Shown: piece by piece, positions 1-9,359 of the stretch
Layout of the letters: each line of letters begins with the position of its first letter
Numbering within the stretch: position 1 is the first letter of the stretch
Assembly: GCF_000003815.2 (NCBI RefSeq)
Contig: NC_049984.1
Coordinates: forward strand, 10,107,087-10,171,086
DNA: 64,000 bases
Reading direction: 5' to 3'
From: Branchiostoma floridae
Lineage: Eukaryota; Chordata; Leptocardii; Amphioxiformes; Branchiostomatidae
The notes under the pieces: model-generated
Told to the model about the DNA's origin: nothing
Databases searched by the model: none
The model's input: only the letters and a program-made list of their open reading frames with translations
Program-made: the position numbers and the translations under genes

Positions 1-343
1 GACTCATGGTCTAAGGGGTTGTAGTACGTCGGTGCTGTGAAGTAAGTAAACGAGAGTATGTGAAGTAAATAAACAAAAGTACAAATGTACACATTTGCCC
101 CATTTTGCTTATTCTATCATACGACACAACATCAAGGCAAGGCAAGAAGAATATCGCAATTGTCATCATAATTGAAAAAGCTTACCTGGTACATCCTTGG
201 TCTGTGGATGATCTGGGTAAAGAAGAAAAAAAATTAAAAAAAAAAATCAAGGACACAAATCCTACTCCCGTAAGTAGGCAACACTACACCCTCTTCATTA
301 GAAAGTGTCTGGTAGCAAAGGAGAGATATAGCTGTACTCGTAC

Positions 344-1000
344 CCTGCTTCTCGTAGTAGTCCGTTTGTTGCTGGAATCTGGCAGGGCAGTTCTCGTACG
401 CCTGGGCAGCACTGTCGCGGGTGTCGGTGGACAGGGAACACGTCAGGTGGTGGAAGTTGAAGTCAAACGACCGACATCTGCGGGGAGAAATGCACAGTAC
501 ATGTGTGAAAATAAGGGCGGAAAGCAGTAAACAAATGGAAAGTCAATAACTGAAGAAATTATTAAAACTTCTATTCATCAATCTTACAGGCGTCTTCTCT
601 TCTTCCGCCAAGCGTCTTCCTTCTTCCGTTAAAGCCTAATGCTTGAGACGGAGTTCACATACATACTACATACAACTTTTAACGTTAGCTAACATTGACA
701 ATTTCTTTTCAGATGAATCTATGTACTGGTAGGCCAATTAAAGCTCTGTTCATGCTGTCTACTACAATGTATATGCATTTGTGAATTCCTATTGCTTAAA
801 AGGGTCGATACACTACTGATCGAAGTAGTCTAAGATTGATGAATTTCTGTGAAAGAAGCTGATGAAAACCTACGCGAGGAGCAAGTCGCATGACACTGCA
901 CATCTTTGTACGGAGGAGTCCCTCTCCGTGCCGAGCTGGTTCCGGTGCCGGATGCAGTTTTTCCGGAAAACGGCGTAACCAGGAGGGGCGTCCGCCAGGA
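344..1000 (-). CDS. PAN/apple domain, two exons (1000-874 and 477-344)
   Basis: The first exon gives FRKNCIRHRNQL...VQRCAVSCDLLL and the second ACRSFDFNFHHLTCSLSTD followed by YENC and DYYEKQ. Together they give the PAN pattern with a mid-domain phase-2 intron. Donor GTAGGT (873-868) and acceptor CCCCGCAG (478) are good. A TAG would follow if the exon were read four bases further, so this splice is required. Confidence 0.8.
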
Positions 1001-3523
1001 CTGAGGGAGACAGAGCGTAGGACTTACGACTATGATAAATACAGAATCCTCCTCATTTTGCTATTATAGTAGAAGACGTTTTATTGCACACCCAAGGAGG
1101 TTCCTTGGCACACCCCATTTGCCAGTGTATTTCGTGCAATTAACCGGGTGGTGCAACAATGCGAAGTTATCCACCTGGACCCCACCGGCTTGGGATTTAA
1201 GGGATCCTGTGCAATTAACAGAAGTGTGAGGTAATCCGTTGTGCAATTAACTGGCATCTACTGTATTGTAAAACAACAGATGCGCCTTTCAATCATACAG
1301 ATGGCGTATGTTAACACTTTACAACTGATAACAACTATGACAACAATGATTTCATTGAGAATTCTACTTTCCATAGCAAATGATCTATTTAACTTAAAAC
1401 AACTCATCCCAAACTCACCCCGGAAGCCATAGAGCCCCAGCTCCAGGAGCCATGGCTGCCAGCCTTTGTGGGTTTGGCTGATAAGGAGCCTCCAGTGTCG
1501 CGCCGTCGCCGCGAAACCGCCGCGTTCCTGCCATTCGTCTGTCCCTGCCACGATGTCATCTGCGCTCGTGACGTTTTCCCAGCTATAAGGATACCCACTG
1601 CCCGACCTCTGCAGTGTGAATGCTTTAATGTCGTGGATGTCGTCTCCGAAGTTGGCGATCCCGACACGGAACAGGCTGTAGGGCACCCTCAGGTCCAACA
1701 CGATGTACCAGTTGTTGTAGTACCGTTCCAGTCCGTAAGGGTTCCAGTAGGTGCTCGTGTCGCCGTCCAGCACCTTCCCGGCGTCGAAAGTCAGACCGCC
1801 GAAACTGTAGACAGCTCCAGACGACCCGACAGCCCATGCCTGGTCCCGGGCCAACCAATCAGCTGGGAGAGAAGTAACTAAGTATTAATTGTACAATTGT
1901 ACAAAGAAAGTCTTCTTGGTCATATATCGGCAAAAGATATCTCATTCTTACATGTTAAAGAAAGACATTGGTATGTCAGCGGTCTAGACGCAGTTCTTTA
2001 TAGGCTCGTACAAGAACATGGGCTAATTGTCTTTAACAAGCCTGGATGCCCCAAATATCTACATAGAAACACGAAGTTACAAACATCAGCTCTTCTGTAA
2101 GTTTACAGAACCAGACCTTACCACAGTCTCGCACGTCACACCGCTCATATCTCGTGTCGGGGTCCGTGGTGTAGCACCACACCTCAGTCCAGCCGTCCGG
2201 GTTCCGGCAGTAGTTCTGCTCCAGTCCGGCTGATGGGTAGTTCGCTAGTGTTCTGCTGTGTTCGTGCGGTTCCTGACTGTCCCAGCGCTGACACGTCTTT
2301 CCTGACTCCGTCACAGAGACTGTTCCTCGGTAGGACGCTCCGTCTCCCACCTGGCAATCTGTTGGGTGGTGACATTTGAAAACCGAGGTATGGATGACCG
2401 CTGTCTTAAATTTCGAGTTGGAAATAACCAAGTTTGGGACTGAGGGGGGGGGGCACAATATCTTATGGCAATGTATGATTTTCTATGGGAAAATAGTGTG
2501 TCATAATAATCAACGCTGCAGTACGCCTTATTAGAGTACTCTCCAAGCAGAAGTTGATTGATAAGATTGTGGCCGTCTTCTCATATGCCCGTTTAAAATG
2601 ACCGGCTGTCAGAAAACCGGGCATAGGTAAAGAAGGTTACAATATTCCCAATCAACCTCTGCTTGGAAAATACCAGTACATGTCGCTTCATCAAGCATTG
2701 TCACCCCTTTTGCACCTAATTTCCATTCTGCCTTTGTTATCGATCGGAGATTAACCCTTAAGTCTATGTTTCCATCGACCCCCATTTTGCCGTTATCGCG
2801 AAATTGATTGTTTAATTTGCAAAGGCATCACCAGTGCAATATAAAGAAGGGGTCCAGCGATCTTTCCTCTGATCTGTTGATGGCTTTCAGCCAGAGTTTT
2901 GCCAGAAAATTAATAATCATTACTGTGGCATTGAGCTGTAGGCAGGGGTAGGACTAAGCCACACAATGAGGTCAATGATCAGATAGTGATCATGCTTTGT
3001 TTGTCGAAACAAGGCTTGTAGCAAACTTGTGTCAACTGCGAGCCTAACTTATCATTTTCTTGCTTCCTGGCACTAAAAGATGCTGTAACGTGTTAAAGTA
3101 CTTCAAAGAGACCATCTAGAGTTGAGATTCAAAGTAACGTCTATCTGACTGCAAGTTTACCAGCATTTTCACGTTCTTCTGCAAACTGCGCGTTCAGAGC
3201 AAAATGCTTTCGTGAGTTGTCTTGCGCCTAAAAGCACGTGCTTTAATCATTTTACGTGAAAGATACAATAAACGAAATGCTATTTTAGTGAAGTGATACT
3301 ATAATGTCACTAGACAAAGGATCAAGCCAACACAAACACACCATTACCAGAGGTTCGTCTGCTCACCTGAAGAGTCCTCATGAAGGAGCGTCAGCGACGA
3401 CAGAACTTCAGGATTCCCATCTTCATCAGTACCGTCTGGACCAAGCGTTCCGCTCAGACTCAGAGGGGTCGCCAGTCCCTGGCAGACGACCATCATTAAC
3501 ATCAACTCTCTTAAACATCGCAT
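344..3523 (-). CDS. Kringle / F5/8C-like / PAN domain protein, 5' part (partial gene)
   Basis: Five exons join in phase on the minus strand: 3523-3367 (signal peptide), 2358-2122 (kringle), 1862-1419 (F5/8C-like), 1000-874 and 477-344 (PAN domain split by an intron). Lengths 157, 237, 444, 127 and 134 fit phases 1, 1, 1, 2 and 1 without a stop. Each exon has an AG acceptor and a GT donor. The last donor in the window (GTACGA after 344) shows that the gene continues past the left edge. The module set is typical of secreted proteins or receptors that bind protein or sugar ligands, as in plasminogen/HGF-like and discoidin families. I do not recognise an orthologue, so function is unknown. Start choice: the ATG at 3523 opens a leucine/methionine-rich signal peptide; several later in-frame ATGs exist (for example 3502), so the exact start is uncertain. 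No protease domain is seen here. Confidence 0.75.
1419..1862 (-). CDS. F5/8 type C (discoidin)-like domain exon
   Basis: A single 148-codon phase 1-1 exon between CTCTCCCAG and GTGAGT. The translation has the galactose-binding beta-barrel hallmarks GKVLDGDTSTYW, WYIVLDL, then IKAFTLQRSGS and the closing PWLLELGLYG. Such domains bind carbohydrate or phospholipid. The flanking cysteine pair of classical discoidin domains is not evident, so it is called F5/8C-like. Confidence 0.75.
2122..2358 (-). CDS. Kringle domain exon
   Basis: One phase 1-1 exon encodes a full kringle of about 79 residues with the six expected cysteines (DCQ, TCQ, NYC, VWC, ERC, RDC). It carries the conserved NYCRNPDG and VWCYTTDP segments. 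The acceptor is CCCAACAG and the donor is GTAAGG. Kringles bind lysine-containing peptides or other protein partners outside the cell; ligand-pocket residues were not assessed. Confidence 0.9.
2537..2672. mobile_element. MITE of the CTCCAAGCAGAGG inverted-repeat family
   Basis: The left end TACTCTCCAAGCAGAAG and the right end CCTCTGCTTGGA are inverted copies extending inward (GTTGATTG / CAATCAAC). About 135 bp, no coding capacity. It lies in intron 1 of the kringle gene. Related ends occur at 43690-43858, 54127-54320 and as a single end near 42520. Confidence 0.7.
2673..3366. other. Intronic sequence, nothing recognised
   Basis: Intron 1 of the kringle gene between the MITE and exon 1. I see no coding exon, RNA gene or clear repeat. 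Confidence 0.4.
3367..3523 (-). CDS. Exon 1 of the kringle/PAN gene: signal peptide exon
   Basis: The reading frame starts MRCLRELMLMMVVCQGLA, a hydrophobic signal-peptide-like stretch, followed by an acidic, Ser/Leu-rich linker of about 30 residues. It ends in phase 1 at the donor GTGAGC (3361-3366). The next good acceptor is the phase-1 kringle exon at 2358, so the join is consistent. The link to the kringle exon is inferred from phase and position only. Confidence 0.6.
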
Positions 3524-4075
3524 TTCTCTTCACTTGTGGGCACCTAGGAGCGAATGGCGTGGACTTGTGTAAGGCTATTGTGGTGTGATTTTGTGTACAT
3601 TGCCGCATGTGATAATTTATGATCCACTTGTTTGTGTGAGAAGGGCCCAGCATGTTTGATCAGTGTCTCAGGTATTGCCGTGATTCAATGTTGACCCTGT
3701 AAAACATCTCCTTTACACATACATATGGGGATATGCTAGGATTGGTTTAGAAGCAAAGAGTTGCATGCTCTTGGGTGTAAAAGAGTCACACGGATGTGTT
3801 GGTTTCGAAAAATACTTTTCATTAGATTTAGAATGTCTATCTAAAGGCTTCAGTTGTCTTGCTGATCATGGTTTACAACGAAAGTCATTTCTTTTACCTT
3901 CATCGCAGACACATCTTTCAACTTCCATACTTTCATAAAATTTTCAACAGATGTTTGGAAACGGAGTAGTGAGACAAGGTTTTCTGGCAGCATTCATGCC
4001 TCACCCACGCGGAAGATGGGTGTCAGAAAACTGTGTGAGGCTGAAAACACGAAAATTTTCTATCCTAACATCACC
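3524..4075. other. Upstream flank of the kringle gene
   Basis: Probable 5' UTR and promoter of the minus-strand gene starting at 3523. No clear TATA box or other exon is visible. It ends at the interrupted inverted-repeat element at 4076. Confidence 0.35.
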
Positions 4076-4140
4076 TAGTCTGTGTAACACAAACTCTGCT
4101 GTCCGAGGCTGTAACTGGTGGATATTGGGTGGGCTGCTAT

Positions 4141-4660
4141 AGTGGGATAATTCGCAGCGCCACACCCATTCCCGCCCCCTCAGCCAGGTGATGGAGTTAT
4201 AAGGAGTGCGGAAAAAGTCCCCATCCCTGACCGGAGAACGAGGCGAATGCCTACTATGAGCCTACAAACCGAGGGTGGGAGGGAGGGGGAAAAGAAAGCA
4301 TCCCCTTCTTCTCTCTTCATACCTCCATATTACCTAACCCACTTCCTGTCTCCCCCTTGGCCTTTACCTTTCGCCTGTTTTTCCCAACAACCTCGTGCTT
4401 TCCTTCCCCAAAGTCTAACTGCGCGCCTTTTACTCTAAAGCTCTCTACTTTTATACCCTAGCCTTCATTAGCATACATACTTATTTGCATAATCCCTCTG
4501 ATTGGTTACTTCCCAAAATTGGGTTAATTAACCACCTGACTGAGGCGTGCGGGAACAGGTGTAGCGCTGCGAATAGTGGGATAATTCGCAGCGCCACACC
4601 CATTCCCGCCCCCTCAGCCAGGTGATGGAGTTATAAGGAGTGCGGAAAAAGTCCCCATCC
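4141..4660 (-). repeat. DIRS 3' repeats B1 (4575-4660), A2 (4411-4577), B2 (4141-4226)
   Basis: B1 and B2 are identical over 86 bp beginning AGTGGGATAATTCGCAG; A2 is identical to A1. A2 and B1 share the AGT at 4575-4577. The 4227-4410 segment between B2 and A2 is GA/CT-rich and not repeated elsewhere in the window. This arrangement allows a full-length copy to be regenerated through a circular intermediate. Confidence 0.9.
4564..4594. other. Putative recombinase crossover site at the A2/B1 junction
   Basis: Two perfect 11-bp inverted arms, GCGCTGCGAAT (4564-4574) and ATTCGCAGCGC (4584-4594), flank the 9-bp spacer AGTGGGATA. This is the architecture of a tyrosine-recombinase core site. The element's left end has spacer plus right arm, and its right end has left arm plus AGT only. 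Confidence 0.7.
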
Positions 4661-4889
4661 TCCTGACCTGCTTCTTCACTCTTGCCCCCCTTGAGCTCTC
4701 ATCCTCACATATCCCCTCTTCCCCAATCCTTTCCCCAACCTATCCTTTCCTCTTCTCCCAAACCTACTTAAAAACTTCCCTGCTATTATCATTAAGGCCA
4801 GATACACACACTTTTTTTTTTTTTTTTAAACTTTATTTCCTTTCCCATGCGGACTGCCATTCTCCGCCACTCCTCCCATTGTCAATCCT

Positions 4890-5903
4890 TCATCCCATCT
4901 TCTGACACAACGGAACAAAGCCTTTCAAGTCATTCAGGTTTTTGTACAACTTGATCAGGGAATTGATACCTGAACCCCTTCCTTCCCCTTCATTTAATGC
5001 GGCTGCCATATTACCTGCCGGACTATTCACCTTAAGTACTTTAGCTAGTTTCAAGTAGTGCTCTGCTGTTGGTTCAGCGAACCACCCCACATGGGCCATT
5101 ATGTCCTGCTTAGATGACCCAGCTAAAGCCAAAGTCAGGGCACAACCTGATCTAAAACTGTGCCCTGACTCCCCTTCGTAGATACCTGCGTCCTTTAAAT
5201 GTATCCTCAACCTAGCTTCTGCCGCCCCTGCCGAGAACGGGTTCTCTGTAACTTCACCTCTTACAGAAGTAGCCCTGAATACGTAGCCTGTAAGAAGAGA
5301 TAACCCTAAACTCTTACACACCTCCCAGTATATCTCCAGGCCTTTAACTGGACAAATCATGGTATTCTCCAACCTTTTTAACCCAAACACATTTGGCCTA
5401 TCAGACCTAACCGTCTTACCCTCAGTGTGGTTAAACAATAAACCACTCTTATCCGGGTACATCATGATCTCATTGACCTTGGTAAGGCCAAGATCATTGA
5501 ATCTATCCCCCGCAAACATAGCCACCTTGAAAAATGCAATGTCCCTCACCAGCGTATATATATCCCTTGGAGAAATACCTTCTACCGATAACTTATCATT
5601 AATGTACACAGCCAATTTTTCCAACTTATCTGGAAATATGGGGATGGCCTGTTTTGGAAGTACCAAAGCTCTCGACTGTTCTCTCCTAATAGCTGCTAGG
5701 TAGTCCTTTATCTTCCTATGCACCGCAGGGTTTCCCATACTCGCCCCATCATTATAATCACCTACCCTGCCACTAGCTGCAAATATTGCCCTAAGCTTTC
5801 CTATCATTGCATCTACTGTACCTGCCGCCAACCTCTGAGGGCAGGCACAGTTCTCTGCCTGAGATGAACCTAATGAAGGGCATGAACTAACATGTACTTT
5901 TGT
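4890..5903 (-). CDS. DIRS tyrosine recombinase
   Basis: Open from the gap edge (5903) to the stop at 4890, about 337 codons. The catalytic block includes a first-Arg candidate (FAGDRFNDLG), the HxxR box (GHSFRSG), the downstream HVGW and the Tyr candidate in AEHYLKL. This is the R-H-R-H/W-Y set of the tyrosine recombinase superfamily and would catalyse integration of the circular cDNA. There is no ATG after the gap; the start lies in or beyond the missing bases. An AATAAA followed by an A-rich run lies about 50-80 bp past the stop on this strand (4836-4810). Confidence 0.88.
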   Translation of the reverse strand, partial: TKVHVSSCPSLGSSQAENCACPQRLAAGTVDAMIGKLRAIFAASGRVGDYNDGASMGNPAVHRKIKDYLAAIRREQSRALVLPKQAIPIFPDKLEKLAVYINDKLSVEGISPRDIYTLVRDIAFFKVAMFAGDRFNDLGLTKVNEIMMYPDKSGLLFNHTEGKTVRSDRPNVFGLKRLENTMICPVKGLEIYWEVCKSLGLSLLTGYVFRATSVRGEVTENPFSAGAAEARLRIHLKDAGIYEGESGHSFRSGCALTLALAGSSKQDIMAHVGWFAEPTAEHYLKLAKVLKVNSPAGNMAAALNEGEGRGSGINSLIKLYKNLNDLKGFVPLCQKMG

Positions 5904-6003
5904 NNNNNNNNNNNNNNNNNNNNNNNNNNNNNNNNNNNNNNNNNNNNNNNNNNNNNNNNNNNNNNNNNNNNNNNNNNNNNNNNNNNNNNNNNNNNNNNNN
6001 NNN
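5904..6003. other. Assembly gap of 100 Ns
   Basis: Exactly 100 Ns, the usual placeholder for a gap of unknown size. It lies in the DIRS recombinase reading frame, so the frame across it cannot be judged. Confidence 0.99.
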
Positions 6004-6250
6004 ACCCTTCTAACTCCTTCTGCAATGCCGACTTTTGTTTTTTATACTTGGTAACATCCTGCTGTAGTTGCGTAATTCTGGCGTCCAGCTCCTCTACATT
6101 TACTTGCTGGAGCAAACTACCCCTACTCACACCTAAACGTTTTCTCTTGTAACCACACATTTGGCAGAAATTAAAAGTTTCGTCATTTGCGTGTCCACAC
6201 TCTGGACATGCTACTGCTGGGCCGCACAATCTTGGGGCTCTTGGTAGCAC
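6004..6250 (-). CDS. DIRS zinc-ribbon and coiled-coil segment, N-terminal part of the recombinase ORF
   Basis: After an acceptor (TATTTTCACAG, ending 6251) the frame reads a zinc ribbon with two CxxC pairs (CPECGHAND...FCQMCGYKRKR) and then a heptad-like, Gln/Lys-rich coiled coil ending at the assembly gap. It probably forms the N-terminal part of the recombinase protein encoded at 5903-4890. The exact join is hidden by the gap. Confidence 0.65.
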
Positions 6251-6422
6251 CTGTGAAAATAAATAAATGATGACCATAACTGTGTTGTCAAAGTCCTTTA
6301 TTGGATCTCTCCTTCTAGGAGATACATAGAAATTATACATTTTGTAAGAATATCTTAACTTGCCAAAACTCCCCTTATTTAGATCCTCCCCTATATGCAT
6401 GTCTCTGCTACAATCCTTTCTG

Positions 6423-8621
6423 TCAGATCTCCCACGCCCATAAGTCCCATTCCAGACGACGTGGAGACCATCCCTCCGGCGAGGGAATCTTGACTACCCC
6501 ACTCTCTCCCTTGCGGCCTAACAAGATGCGCTTGCCCGCTAAAGCCTTCAAAATAGGCCACCAATACTCTACCGGGGAGGTTTGAGGTGCCACCAGCGTG
6601 CACGAATATCCGCATTGTTTAATGAAATTAACCACCTGACCTACCAACTGCACCGGTGGAAACACATACCCTTTACCCCAGTTAGAGAAATCCTCCCCTA
6701 GCTGCTGGGCAAAGAAATCCACTGCCTTTGCTCCCCGGACAGGGAACGGGGCCACAAAATCAGGGAGCTTTGAATTTGATGGCAACGCCATACAATCAAT
6801 ACCGTATGGGCCCCAATTTGCCTGCAAAATTCCCCATGCTTTATCCGTCAGAGTCATGTCCCCTTCCGCAAAGGTCCTGGACGGTGCATCCGCTGGGTTT
6901 TCCAACGAACTAACATAATACATTGACAATGAGCAGTTCAGGCGCATAGTTAAGAAAAAGATCTCTTTCAGGACATCAAACATCTGCTTAGATTTTCTAC
7001 CTTGTGCCCTCCATGCAAACAACAATGCTTGATTATCTACCTCCATCCTCACTCTAGCATTCTCAAACCTTGCTCCCCCTGCTTCCAAAACATACTTAAC
7101 TGCCAAAGCTTCCTTAACATTAATGTGCAAATTTCTCTCTTGTGATGACCACGCATCTCCAACCACTACCTGGGCATCACTCCCCGGGTGTATCACACCC
7201 CCCCAGCGCGCGTTAGATGCATCCGAAGCCACTTTGACAGCCACATGCTTCTCATCTCTCCAGGGGAAAGTCCCTGTCCAATCATGTAAGAAGCTCCAAT
7301 GTTCAATCTCCTTTCTTAAGTCCCCTCTTACATAAATCAATTGATTCTTACGAATTGCCTGAGATATAGCTGCATTACACTCCCTAGTGAATAACAATGC
7401 TCCTGGCACGGCCACAGCAAATGAAACCACCTTCCCCACAAACTTCTGTAGCATCTTAACCTGTACCTTACCTTCCCTTAGAATCTGTACTCTGAGATCC
7501 TCAAACTTGTCTTTCTTTACTACGGGGATAGCAAAAGACAGCAGAATTGAGTTGACAATCATCCCCAGGAAAGTGAGGACTTGTGTTGGGATCAGGACCG
7601 ACTTTTCTAAATTTAGGAAATATCCTAGCCTAACCAAGAGTGACGCCAACAAGAAGATGGCTTGTTCCGCCAACTTGAAACATGTGTCCTTATCTAATAC
7701 CTTAGCTTGTCCTGGTCTTACCAACTGGCCCCCATGTCTATCATCTATATATTGAGCAGCTGGAACTCCCAACTTCCTTACATAACTTGTTGCCGCTAAA
7801 CCTATCGTGTGAAAGATCCAAGCGGACAAGGCCCAGCCAAATGGGAGGCTTGCACAAACAAATAGAAAACCCTGCCATTGAAAACCTAACAGAGTTCTAG
7901 ACCGCTCTTTGATGGTCACGTGATCGTAGCCTGACTTGTCGTCACATTTGGTCTGGAAGAAACCTCTCTCTATATAACGCGTGACATCCATCAACTTATC
8001 CAAGCTAAAAGGTACCTTCTTTGTGAAAAGATTGAGGAACCGCATGTCACAACATAATCGAGGTTTTGATGGCTCAACCGTTAAAGGCATCACCAAATGT
8101 GGCGGGTCTACTTCCCCTACTTTACCCCACAGCTGAACAGCCCCCGTTTTTAAGCGGTCCTCAATCGTTTCAGAAATGAAATCTACAAATTGATTACACG
8201 AAGATCCATTAGGGAACAGCCTTTTTGGTGGATACAATTCATCATAATATTGGCCTTGCCACGAGCCCTTAAATGGCACAATAAAATCTTCCACATCAAC
8301 GCCTTCTCTGATCCATTTCATCAATAATTCCCTATCTGCATGTTCCCTTAGGATCAGCTCCCATTCTCCTGGATATTTATGTATATTCCCTGCTATAAAG
8401 TGTGATGGATTTCTAAACTTCAACATAGTGGCATTTCCATGGCACGTCCCCTCCAAAACGTCGCTGAAGGTGGGAGCTGGGGGGTTGGTGTTGTCCCAGG
8501 GCTTCCCATCAAAAGTTACCCATGAGTGGCTCACTCGCTTACACTTGGCTGCCGTCTCAGGGTCAAAGTGCACGTTGGGAAACTTCTGTGCCAAATGAAT
8601 GTTACCCTTACCACGAGTGCA
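6423..8621 (-). CDS. DIRS reverse transcriptase / RNase H
   Basis: One open frame of more than 720 codons. The RT domain shows CDMRFLNLF, SLPFGW and the catalytic YIDD box (QYIDDR). RNase H follows with KVASDASNARWGG, KEALAVKY and MEVDNQALLFAW, giving the D-E-D pattern. The frame ends LEWDLWAWEI-stop at 6423. No ATG near the N-terminus is obvious. An acceptor (CTTTACAG at 8622) just upstream suggests that translation enters through a splice or that the start lies upstream, so the start is uncertain. DIRS elements use this enzyme to copy their RNA into a circular DNA. Confidence 0.88.
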   Translation of the reverse strand, partial: CTRGKGNIHLAQKFPNVHFDPETAAKCKRVSHSWVTFDGKPWDNTNPPAPTFSDVLEGTCHGNATMLKFRNPSHFIAGNIHKYPGEWELILREHADRELLMKWIREGVDVEDFIVPFKGSWQGQYYDELYPPKRLFPNGSSCNQFVDFISETIEDRLKTGAVQLWGKVGEVDPPHLVMPLTVEPSKPRLCCDMRFLNLFTKKVPFSLDKLMDVTRYIERGFFQTKCDDKSGYDHVTIKERSRTLLGFQWQGFLFVCASLPFGWALSAWIFHTIGLAATSYVRKLGVPAAQYIDDRHGGQLVRPGQAKVLDKDTCFKLAEQAIFLLASLLVRLGYFLNLEKSVLIPTQVLTFLGMIVNSILLSFAIPVVKKDKFEDLRVQILREGKVQVKMLQKFVGKVVSFAVAVPGALLFTRECNAAISQAIRKNQLIYVRGDLRKEIEHWSFLHDWTGTFPWRDEKHVAVKVASDASNARWGGVIHPGSDAQVVVGDAWSSQERNLHINVKEALAVKYVLEAGGARFENARVRMEVDNQALLFAWRAQGRKSKQMFDVLKEIFFLTMRLNCSLSMYYVSSLENPADAPSRTFAEGDMTLTDKAWGILQANWGPYGIDCMALPSNSKLPDFVAPFPVRGAKAVDFFAQQLGEDFSNWGKGYVFPPVQLVGQVVNFIKQCGYSCTLVAPQTSPVEYWWPILKALAGKRILLGRKGESGVVKIPSPEGWSPRRLEWDLWAWEI

Positions 8622-9359
8622 CTGTAAAGAATCAAAGAACGAAATTCAAATTCTGTAAACTTTTAAAAAACCAACAGTAATTTTTTCAGCCCTGGGAAAC
8701 ACCAACCCACAAAGGTGGGGATAAGGGAACAGGAAAGCCCCTGGTGTTTGCCATGACGATAAAACCAGAACAGAAATTTTTATTTTATTTTTTTTTTTTT
8801 TTAAATAACACGAAAATATACTATCCTACGACTCTAAAAGAGCGAGACACATCTCAAAAGAAGAAATTGCCATATAAAAATTGCCAAAACATTTTTTATT
8901 CACGTCCAGTCCAGTCCAGTCCAGGTCCATTATCTGTTCAAATGCCTCTCACAAACTTTTCATTGTTACTGAGAGAACTTGCAATACTCAATACAATTTT
9001 AAGTCATCTCTAATATATACGAATCTTCTGAAATCAATATCACCGGTACAATATACATATTGAAGAAAATCTCGTCGACCGAATATTTCACACAAAACAC
9101 GTTAACCTTATATTCTCATCAACAAACTATTACAAATTCAGTACTTCTTCAATTTTGACAACCAGATTATCCAACATATTTTACATCTTCACATCAAATT
9201 GTTCAAAATGCAACAAACAGCACACTATAATCTTTCAACAGCATGTTCTTACCAACTCGCATCGGGCACGATCACTGACTTCCAAAGAAAAAACATACAA
9301 TTCAACAGTGTTACAAAATTGCTTCATTCTCCATAACAATAATAGTACAAACAAAAATG

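Noticed and set aside
105-530. 141-codon plus-strand frame at the left edge
   Set aside because: It is the opposite strand of the PAN exon; the minus-strand reading has the conserved cysteines.
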